The position numbers and the translations under genes are program-made. Source: Bacillota bacterium (GTDB taxonomy: Bacteria > Bacillota_A > Clostridia > Lachnospirales > Lachnospiraceae). From it: a DNA stretch of 14,694 bases. The notes under the pieces were generated by a model that was not told the DNA's origin, made no database searches, and worked only from the letters and a program-made list of their open reading frames with translations. Positions 1-5,723 of the stretch are shown here, in pieces. The stretch lies in NCBI GenBank assembly GCA_023443925.1, contig JAEZSL010000360.1, positions 1 through 14,694 on the forward strand. Reading direction: 5' to 3'. Position 1 is the stretch's first letter. The number at the start of each line of letters is the position of its first letter.

Positions 1-1
1 A

Positions 2-475
2 GTCCCTTTTGCCGGATCTAAGGAGCAAGAAGCGGAACTTCTGAAAGTCATTCATGAACACAAAGATGACAAAGGCGCATTAATGCCGATTCTGCAAAAA
101 GCGCAGAATATCTATGGCTATCTGCCGCTTGAAGTGCAGACCATAATATCCAACGAAATGGATATGCCATTGGAAAAAATATATGGTGTAGTTACTTTCT
201 ACTCTCAGTTTTCATTAAGTCCCAAAGGAAAATATAAGATTTCCGTCTGTCTAGGTACAGCATGCTATGTTAAAGGCTCAGGAGACATCTATGATAAGTT
301 AATGGAGCTGCTTCATATTGAAGGCGGAGAATGTACGCCGGATGGAAAATTTTCATTAGATGCCTGTCGTTGTATCGGCGCCTGCGGTTTAGCTCCCGTA
401 TTAACAATTAATGAAGATGTATACGGCAGATTAACAGTAGATGAGCTTTCCGATATTATAGCAAAATACGAATAA
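2..475 (+). CDS. hydC: Hydrogenase subunit HydC, NuoE-like [2Fe-2S] protein (5' end missing)
   Basis: Thioredoxin-fold [2Fe-2S] subunit of a soluble NAD-linked [FeFe] hydrogenase, homologous to NuoE of complex I. The reading frame is open from base 2, so the true start lies just left of the window. An internal ATG at 83 falls inside the conserved N-terminal helical part (KGALMPILQKAQ) and is not the start. The four expected cluster ligands are visible: CLGTAC (Cys codons at 248 and 263) and CIGAC (371 and 383), in the family pattern Cx4C...Cx3C. The remaining helical segment with IYGYLP and the TFYSQF motif is typical, and probably fewer than ten residues are missing. It lies 14 bp ahead of the HATPase gene in the same operon. 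In the known HydABC complexes it sits next to HydB and helps shuttle electrons. Family assignment is secure; the subunit name follows from the hydB and hydA neighbours. Confidence 0.93.
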   Translation, partial: VPFAGSKEQEAELLKVIHEHKDDKGALMPILQKAQNIYGYLPLEVQTIISNEMDMPLEKIYGVVTFYSQFSLSPKGKYKISVCLGTACYVKGSGDIYDKLMELLHIEGGECTPDGKFSLDACRCIGACGLAPVLTINEDVYGRLTVDELSDIIAKYE

Positions 476-489
476 CATAGAATAATCCT

Positions 490-1047
490 ATGATGACTGA
501 ACTTTCTCTAAATGTTTTGGATGTGGTACAGAATTCCATTCGTGCCAATGCGGATTTCATAGAGATTCGCGTAGAAATAAACAGTGCACAGGATAAATTA
601 AGGATCGCCATATCGGATAATGGCTGCGGGATGACCACAGACCAGATTAAAAAGGCGGAAGATCCTTTTTATACGACCAGAACAACCAGATCGGTAGGAC
701 TGGGCGTACCATTTTTTAAGTATGCGGCTGAAATTACAGGCGGCAGGTTTAACATTGATTCAGAACCCGGCAGGGGTACTGCGGCAATGGCTGAATTTGT
801 ACTATCCCATATTGACCGGATGCCTTTAGGAGATATGACCAGTACCATACACACCTTAATAACATTGAATACGGAAATAGATTTTTTATATATCTATCAG
901 GTAGATGAGAAAAGCTTTACCTTAGATACTCGTAAATTCAGAGAAATTCTTGGAGATATGCCTTTTAACGTTCCGGAGGTATCATCCTATATTAAGGATT
1001 ATCTAATCGAAAATCACATAGAAGTAGACGCCGGAAGAATATTCTAG
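490..1047 (+). CDS. Orphan GHKL/HATPase ATP-binding protein in the hydrogenase operon
   Basis: A 185-residue protein made of a histidine-kinase-type ATPase domain followed by about 60 unassigned C-terminal residues. Visible motifs are the N box (NVLDVVQNSIRANA, residues 8-21), the G1 box DNGCGM (43-48), an F-box-like DPFYTTR (58-64), the G2-like SVGLGVPFF (68-76) and EPGRGTA (92-98). There is no DHp helix with a phospho-acceptor His, no sensor domain and no membrane segment, so it is not a complete sensor kinase. No good Shine-Dalgarno precedes the start, and translation is probably coupled to hydC 14 bp upstream. ATG codons at 490 and 493 are both possible. Similar proteins lie between nuoE-like and nuoF-like genes in clostridial hydrogenase clusters (known context, from memory). 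Its role is unproven; a regulatory or anti-sigma-like ATP-dependent function is inference. Confidence 0.85.
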   Translation: MMTELSLNVLDVVQNSIRANADFIEIRVEINSAQDKLRIAISDNGCGMTTDQIKKAEDPFYTTRTTRSVGLGVPFFKYAAEITGGRFNIDSEPGRGTAAMAEFVLSHIDRMPLGDMTSTIHTLITLNTEIDFLYIYQVDEKSFTLDTRKFREILGDMPFNVPEVSSYIKDYLIENHIEVDAGRIF

Positions 1048-1195
1048 CTGCTGTTCTAATTCATTCAAAAGCTTCTTAACGATCACCTTTCGTTGTGGAA
1101 AGATACCGAGGGTTAGTTATAGGAAAGTTTGATAAATTTTTAACAGTTAACGTCTATTTTTTTCAATACCTTATGTCTTATATTTTGCAGATTAA

Positions 1196-1213
1196 ATGTT
1201 TAATATCTAACAA
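1196..1213. promoter_or_regulatory. Candidate Rex (NADH/NAD+ redox) operator
   Basis: The imperfect palindrome ATGTTTA-ATAT-CTAACAA matches 11 of the 14 specified bases of the clostridial Rex consensus TTGTTAA-N4-TTAACAA. It ends against the Shine-Dalgarno AAGGAGGG of the next gene. A weak -10-like TATATT lies at 1179-1184 without a convincing -35, so a promoter in this 178-bp gap (1048-1225) is possible but unproven. Rex senses the NADH/NAD+ ratio and is known to control fermentation and hydrogen genes in Clostridia, which suits this operon. The gap also holds a smaller palindrome, TTAACAGTTAA (1140-1150), in the opposite arm order. The assignment is a motif match by eye only. Confidence 0.3.
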
Positions 1214-1225
1214 GGAGGGAATTAT

Positions 1226-1600
1226 ATGAAAACTCTAGAAGAGTTAAGAGCAATCAGAGAAAAAATGCAGGGCCAGGTCGGCATGCGTTCTGAAAACGAC
1301 AGCCAGACCAGAGTCGTTGTAGGAATGGCTACCTGTGGTATTGCAAGCGGTGCAAGACCTGTATTAACTGCTCTTTCCGATGCCGTTCAGACCAAGAATC
1401 TTAGTAACGTTGCAGTTACACAGACCGGTTGTATCGGCTTATGCCAGTATGAACCAATTGTTGAAGTATTTGAACCCGGCAAAGATAAAGTTACCTATAT
1501 AAAGATGACAGCAGAAAAAGTTCAGGAAGTTGTAGAACAGCACCTTATCCGCGGTCAGGTCGTTAGCAAATACACCATCAGCTCTGAAGGGAGGCTTTAA
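1226..1600 (+). CDS. Small thioredoxin-fold [2Fe-2S] ferredoxin-like protein of the hydrogenase operon
   Basis: A 124-residue soluble protein of the (2Fe-2S) ferredoxin / NuoE C-terminal thioredoxin-like family. It has a short helical N-terminus (1-25) and then the domain with ATCGIASGAR (Cys37) and QTGCIGLCQYEP (Cys69, Cys73). The canonical pattern is Cx4C...Cx3C. Here the second cysteine of the first pair is replaced (Gly42), leaving three cysteines in the whole protein. The start is supported by AAGGAGGGA (1212-1220), 5 bp upstream. The stop lies 3 bp before hydB, whose ribosome binding site is inside this gene, so the two are tightly coupled. Stand-alone proteins of this type accompany NuoE/NuoF-like subunits in clostridial hydrogenase operons (established context). 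It may be an extra electron-transfer subunit or a structural one; I cannot tell from sequence. Confidence 0.88.
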   Translation: MKTLEELRAIREKMQGQVGMRSENDSQTRVVVGMATCGIASGARPVLTALSDAVQTKNLSNVAVTQTGCIGLCQYEPIVEVFEPGKDKVTYIKMTAEKVQEVVEQHLIRGQVVSKYTISSEGRL

Positions 1601-1603
1601 AAC

Positions 1604-3391
1604 ATGTATCGTTCACACGTTTTAGTATGTGGTGGTACCGGATGTACTTCTTCAGGAAGTCAGAAAGTAATTGACACATTACAAGCAGAGATTGAAAAAA
1701 ATGGTTTAAACAAAGAAGTATCCGTTGTACAGACCGGCTGTCACGGACTTTGTGCATTAGGACCAATCATGATTATATATCCGGGTGCAACCTTCTATTC
1801 CATGGTTAAGGTAGAAGACATACCCGAAATCGTATCGGAACATTTATTAAAGGGAAGGGTTGTAACCAGACTTTTATATACGGAAACCGTTACGGAAGAT
1901 GGAATCAAATCTTTAAGCGAAACCGACTTTTACAAAAACCAGCACAGAATCGCACTGCGTAACTGCGGCGTTATTAACCCGGAAGATATTGAAGAATATA
2001 TCGGTACCGATGGTTATGAAGCTTTAGGAAAAGTTTTAACCGAGTATACACCGGATCAGGTTATCCAGACCCTCTTAGACAGTGGTCTTCGCGGACGTGG
2101 AGGCGGCGGTTTCCCCACCGGTTTAAAATGGAAACTGGCCAAAGCCAACGATGCCGACCAGAAATATGTCTGCTGTAATGCAGACGAAGGTGACCCGGGC
2201 GCATTCATGGACCGTTCCGTACTGGAAGGTGATCCCCATGTTGTTCTGGAAGCTATGGCAATTGCAGGTTATGCAATCGGCGCTTCCCAGGGTTATATCT
2301 ATGTACGTGCCGAATATCCCATTGCCGTAGAACGTCTGGAGATTGCCATTGCACAGGCAAGAGAATACGGTTTATTAGGTGAAAATATTTTCGGTACCGG
2401 CTTTAACTTTGATATCGGCTTAAGACTGGGTGCCGGTGCATTCGTATGCGGTGAAGAAACCGCTCTTATGACCTCCATCGAAGGTAACAGAGGAGAACCT
2501 CGTCCAAGACCTCCGTTCCCTGCTCAGAAAGGTTTATTTAACAAACCGACTATCTTAAATAACGTTGAAACCTATGCTAATATTCCCCAGATTATATTAC
2601 ACGGTGCCGAATGGTTTGCTTCCATGGGAACTGAAAAATCCAAAGGAACAAAAGTATTCGCACTTGGCGGTAAAATTAAAAATACAGGTCTTGTTGAAAT
2701 CCCTATGGGTACTACCCTCCGTGAAGTAGTAGAACAAATCGGCGGCGGCATTCCCGGCGGAAAGAAATTTAAAGCGGCACAGACCGGCGGTCCTTCCGGC
2801 GGATGTATTCCCGTTGAACACTTTGATATTCCAATCGACTATGATAATCTGATCGGCATCGGTTCCATGATGGGCTCCGGCGGTCTTATCGTAATGGATG
2901 AAGATAACTGTATGGTAGATATCGCAAAATTCTTCTTAGAGTTCACCGTAGATGAATCCTGCGGTAAATGTACTCCATGCCGTATCGGAACCAAACGTAT
3001 GTATGAAATGTTAGATAAAATCACCAAAGGTCAGGGAACTTTAGAGGATCTTGATAAACTGGAAGAACTCTGCTACCACATAAAGGATAATTCTCTTTGT
3101 GGTTTAGGCCAGACTGCTCCTAATCCGGTATTGTCTACGCTTCGCTATTTCAGGGATGAATATGTTGCCCATGTTGTGGACAGAAAATGCCCGGCAGGCG
3201 TATGTAAGGCATTACTTTCCTATATTATTGATGCAGATAAATGTAAGGGCTGTACACTTTGTGCAAGAGTATGTCCGAACGGAGCCATTGAAGGCAAAGT
3301 GAAGGAAGCTCATGTTATTCATCAGGATAAGTGTATTAAGTGTGGCGCTTGTATGGAAAAATGCCGTTTTGGTGCTATTTCCAAAAAGTAA
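1604..3391 (+). CDS. hydB: Hydrogenase subunit HydB, NuoF-like NADH/FMN and iron-sulfur protein
   Basis: A 595-residue NADH-binding flavoprotein subunit of the HydABC-type [FeFe] hydrogenase. Domains in order: an N-terminal thioredoxin-like [2Fe-2S] domain (Cys9, Cys14, Cys46, Cys50); the complex I 51-kDa-like FMN/NADH domain with GRGGGGFP (164-171), NADEGDPG (192-199) and CGEE (282-285); an SLBB-like stretch; the [4Fe-4S] site ESCGKCTPC (Cys453, 456, 459) with Cys499; and a C-terminal pair of [4Fe-4S] ferredoxin motifs (Cys547/550/553/557 and Cys577/580/583/587). This full set matches electron-bifurcating HydB proteins and is much longer than plain NuoF. Known chemistry is the reversible coupling of NADH and reduced ferredoxin oxidation to H2 formation. 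Some close relatives are reported as simply NADH-dependent, so bifurcation here is inferred. The ribosome site GGGAGG (1588-1593) lies inside the preceding gene. Confidence 0.95.
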   Translation: MYRSHVLVCGGTGCTSSGSQKVIDTLQAEIEKNGLNKEVSVVQTGCHGLCALGPIMIIYPGATFYSMVKVEDIPEIVSEHLLKGRVVTRLLYTETVTEDGIKSLSETDFYKNQHRIALRNCGVINPEDIEEYIGTDGYEALGKVLTEYTPDQVIQTLLDSGLRGRGGGGFPTGLKWKLAKANDADQKYVCCNADEGDPGAFMDRSVLEGDPHVVLEAMAIAGYAIGASQGYIYVRAEYPIAVERLEIAIAQAREYGLLGENIFGTGFNFDIGLRLGAGAFVCGEETALMTSIEGNRGEPRPRPPFPAQKGLFNKPTILNNVETYANIPQIILHGAEWFASMGTEKSKGTKVFALGGKIKNTGLVEIPMGTTLREVVEQIGGGIPGGKKFKAAQTGGPSGGCIPVEHFDIPIDYDNLIGIGSMMGSGGLIVMDEDNCMVDIAKFFLEFTVDESCGKCTPCRIGTKRMYEMLDKITKGQGTLEDLDKLEELCYHIKDNSLCGLGQTAPNPVLSTLRYFRDEYVAHVVDRKCPAGVCKALLSYIIDADKCKGCTLCARVCPNGAIEGKVKEAHVIHQDKCIKCGACMEKCRFGAISKK

Positions 3392-3426
3392 TTACCGATT
3401 GATTTGATTCTTTAAGGAGGACAATA

Positions 3427-5169
3427 ATGGAAACCGTAAATATTAAAATAAACGGTGTAGACGTAGCTGCACCAAAGGGCTCTACAATTCTTGAAGCTGC
3501 CAGATTAGCACACATCGACATTCCTACTCTTTGCTATTTAAAAGAGATCAATGAAATCGGTGCCTGCCGTATCTGCGTGGTGGAAGTTAAGGGTGCCAGA
3601 AGCCTTGTGGCTTCCTGCGTATATCCGATTAATGAGGGTATGGAAATCTGGACCAATACTCCCAAAGTATTAAATTCCAGAAAAAAAACATTGGAATTAA
3701 TTCTTTCCGATCATGACAGAAAATGTTTATCCTGCGTCAGAAGCGGAAATTGCGAATTACAGAAATTAAGCAAAGATCTTAAGGTAGAGAATGAAAATTT
3801 ATATGACGGCGAAACCAATCAGTATGAAATTGATTATACCGCTGCTCATATGTACCGTGACAATAACAAATGTATCCTTTGCAGACGCTGCTCTGCCGTA
3901 TGTGAAAAAGTACAGGCCGTAGGTGTAATCGGCCCCAATGAAAGAGGTTTTAAAACCAATATCGCCTCTGCTTTTGATATGGGGCTTGGTGAAACCAGCT
4001 GTGTTTCCTGCGGACAGTGTATTGCCGTATGTCCTACGGGAGCACTTTCCGAAAAAGACAATACGGATGAAGTATTTGCAGCCATCGCAGATACCACGAA
4101 ACATGTAATCGTTCAGACAGCTCCTTCCGTACGTGCCGGTCTTGGAGAATCTTTCGGACTTCCCATCGGAACCAACGTAGAAGGTAAAATGGTATCCGCT
4201 CTGCGCCGTTTAGGATTTGCTAAAGTATTTGATACAGACTTTGCTGCCGACTTAACAATTATGGAAGAAGCTCACGAATTCTTAGACCGTGTCCAGAACG
4301 GTGGTGTATTACCTTTAATTACTTCCTGCTCTCCGGGCTGGGTAAAATACTGTGAACATTACTTCCCTGATATGACTGAGAATCTATCCAGCTGTAAATC
4401 TCCTCAGCAGATGTTCGGTGCTACCGCCAAGACCTACTATGCTGAAAAAATGGGTATTGATCCGAAAGACATCATTATGGTAAGTATCATGCCATGTACC
4501 GCTAAGAAATTTGAAGTAGGCCGCGATGACCAGGATGCTTCCGGCTATGCGGATGTGGATATTTCCTTAACCGTAAGGGAACTTGCCAGAATGATTGAAC
4601 GTGCCGGTATTAACTTTACCTCACTCCCTGACGAAGAATTTGATTCTCCTCTTGGTATGTCAACCGGAGCCGGTGTTATCTTCGGTGCTACCGGCGGTGT
4701 TATGGAAGCAGCACTCCGTACCGCAGTTGAAACCTTAACCGGCGAAGAATTAAAGAGTCTTGATTTTAAAGAAGTAAGAGGTGTTAAAGGTATTAAAGAA
4801 GCTACTTACAACGTAGCCGGAATGGATGTTAAGGTTGCAGTTGCTTCCGGTCTTAAAAATGCCAATGAACTTCTGAGCAAAGTAAAATCCGGAGAAGCGG
4901 AGTATCACTTTATCGAAATCATGGGCTGTCCCGGCGGCTGTGTAAATGGCGGCGGTATGCCTCAGGTTCCTGCAAGTGTACGTAACTTCAATGATATCAG
5001 ATCCCTTCGTGCTAAAGTTCTCTATGACCTGGATTCCTCCATGCCTTATAGAAAATCCCACGAAAATCCTGCTATTAAGGAATTATACAGCACTTACTTT
5101 GGGAAACCCGGCAGTCATAAGGCTCATGAAGTACTTCATACCACCTATGTTAAGAGAAGTGTAAATTAG
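3427..5169 (+). CDS. hydA: [FeFe] hydrogenase catalytic subunit HydA
   Basis: A 580-residue H2-producing/consuming subunit. N-terminal [2Fe-2S] domain: Cys36, 47, 50, 64. His-Cys [4Fe-4S] domain: His96, Cys100, 103, 109. Two ferredoxin [4Fe-4S] clusters: Cys149/152/155/159 and Cys192/195/198/202. The H domain follows with L1 TSCSPGW (299-305), L2 MPCTAKKFE (Cys357) and L3 MGCPGGCVNGGGMP (Cys501, Cys505), then a fused small-subunit-like C-terminus. The proton-path glutamates in MEEAHE (E281, E284) are present. L1 differs from the usual TSCCPGW: Ser302 replaces the second cysteine. The L3 changes (MGC for MAC, GGGMP for GGGQP) are milder. The start has a perfect AAGGAGG (3414-3420), 6 bp away. 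It is the last gene of the operon; the HydE/F/G maturases are not in the window. Identity is certain; group A multimeric (M3-like) type is inferred from the domains and neighbours. Confidence 0.96.
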   Translation: METVNIKINGVDVAAPKGSTILEAARLAHIDIPTLCYLKEINEIGACRICVVEVKGARSLVASCVYPINEGMEIWTNTPKVLNSRKKTLELILSDHDRKCLSCVRSGNCELQKLSKDLKVENENLYDGETNQYEIDYTAAHMYRDNNKCILCRRCSAVCEKVQAVGVIGPNERGFKTNIASAFDMGLGETSCVSCGQCIAVCPTGALSEKDNTDEVFAAIADTTKHVIVQTAPSVRAGLGESFGLPIGTNVEGKMVSALRRLGFAKVFDTDFAADLTIMEEAHEFLDRVQNGGVLPLITSCSPGWVKYCEHYFPDMTENLSSCKSPQQMFGATAKTYYAEKMGIDPKDIIMVSIMPCTAKKFEVGRDDQDASGYADVDISLTVRELARMIERAGINFTSLPDEEFDSPLGMSTGAGVIFGATGGVMEAALRTAVETLTGEELKSLDFKEVRGVKGIKEATYNVAGMDVKVAVASGLKNANELLSKVKSGEAEYHFIEIMGCPGGCVNGGGMPQVPASVRNFNDIRSLRAKVLYDLDSSMPYRKSHENPAIKELYSTYFGKPGSHKAHEVLHTTYVKRSVN

Positions 5170-5242
5170 TAAAAGTATAAACGATAATCAAGAATGCAGT
5201 CGTAACCTAATCCCTGATAAACAGCCGTTACGTTAATGCTGA

Positions 5243-5355
5243 GTTTCCTGTATAGATTCAATTTACAGTATTGATCCGGTTTCCTATATAGGTTAGGTTT
5301 AGTTTACAGTATAGGTTAGGTTTCCTGTATAAATCAGGTTTCCAGCATTGATCAG
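5243..5355 (+). repeat. Six degenerate 18-bp tandem repeats downstream of hydA
   Basis: Six consecutive 18-bp units lie at 5243, 5261, 5279, 5302, 5320 and 5338, with a 5-bp insert (GTTTA) between units 3 and 4. The consensus is about GTTTCCTGTATAGATCAG, with alternation of CCT/ACA/CCA at positions 5-7 and of GATCAG/GGTTAG at the end. The array is non-coding, starts 74 bp after the hydA stop and ends before the operon terminator, so it should be transcribed as part of the 3' untranslated region. Nothing resembling a CRISPR spacer pattern is present because the units abut directly. Function unknown. Confidence 0.8.
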
Positions 5356-5449
5356 GATAGAAGAACTGCCCCGCTCTTTCATATGGCAGAATTTGACAGG
5401 TTGATATGGACGCATTTATACAGACTCATTTACGATAGCTACTATTACA

Positions 5450-5489
5450 GGAGTTACCGCGCCGGATTCCGGTGCGGTAACTCCTTTTT
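5450..5489 (+). terminator. Strong intrinsic terminator of the hydrogenase operon
   Basis: GGAGTTACCGC (5450-5460) pairs perfectly with GCGGTAACTCC (5474-5484). The stem continues through a G·U pair and CCGG/CCGG to a three-base loop ATT, and TTTTT follows directly, then a pyrimidine-rich tail. It lies 280 bp after the hydA stop, so the operon mRNA would have a long 3' untranslated region that includes the 18-bp repeats. Confidence 0.92.
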
Positions 5490-5538
5490 CTTCTCTTCTC
5501 TCCTCTTTTGGGTTGGATTTTTGGAATTAATAATCCTG

Positions 5539-5575
5539 AATTCCTATATTTCCCATTAGATTATAGGGATTTTTT
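5539..5575 (+). terminator. Possible weak AT-rich terminator between operons
   Basis: AATTCCTATA (5539-5548) can pair with TATAGGGATT (5562-5571) with one G·U pair and a 13-base loop, followed by a run of T ending at 5575. The stem is AT-rich, so it would be weak. It sits just upstream of the opp promoter and could act as a backup to the strong terminator at 5450-5489, or the A/T-rich stretch may simply favour promoter activity. Confidence 0.3.
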
Positions 5576-5586
5576 AAAAATAAAAG

Positions 5587-5614
5587 TTGACAAACCCGTT
5601 TTTTTAGTTATAAT
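5587..5614 (+). promoter_or_regulatory. Consensus sigma-A promoter of the opp operon
   Basis: TTGACA (5587-5592) and TATAAT (5609-5614) are perfect consensus hexamers with a 16-bp spacer. An A/T-rich stretch immediately upstream could act as an UP element. The expected transcription start is near 5621, about 100 bp before oppA. Such a strong promoter fits high expression of a solute-binding protein, with the leader terminator downstream acting as the likely control point. Confidence 0.85.
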
Positions 5615-5638
5615 ATATTTATATTAATTTATGAGACG

Positions 5639-5678
5639 AAGGCGTCACAAAATTCTATAATTTTGTGACGTCTTTTTT
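5639..5678 (+). terminator. Leader terminator (attenuator candidate) before oppA
   Basis: A 16-bp stem lies in the untranslated leader. GTCACAAAATT (5644-5654) pairs perfectly with AATTTTGTGAC (5659-5669) around the loop CTAT, and the base extends through C-G, G·U, G-C and two A-T pairs (5639-5643 with 5670-5674). A run of six T (5673-5678) follows. It starts about 18 bases after the predicted transcript start, so most transcripts would end near 58 nt unless termination is relieved. The 3' base of the stem, ACGTCTT (5668-5674), is repeated exactly at 5692-5698, and GACG (5635-5638) can form a small competing hairpin with CGTC (5643-5646). Both offer alternative pairing. No known riboswitch or T-box signature was recognised. 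Confidence 0.8.
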
Positions 5679-5723
5679 GTATTTGCGAAAAACGTCTTAT
5701 AATGTAAAATAAGGAGGAATCGT

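Noticed and set aside
1140..1150. TTAACAGTTAA palindrome as a Rex site
   Set aside because: The arms are in the reverse order to the Rex consensus and the centre is one base; the site at 1196-1213 fits better.
5243..5355. CRISPR array
   Set aside because: The 18-bp units abut with no spacers, are degenerate, and no cas genes are nearby.
5516..5530. CodY-like box upstream of the opp promoter
   Set aside because: Only about 8 of 14 specified bases match the AATTTTC-N-GAAAATT consensus, which is common by chance in AT-rich intergenic DNA.
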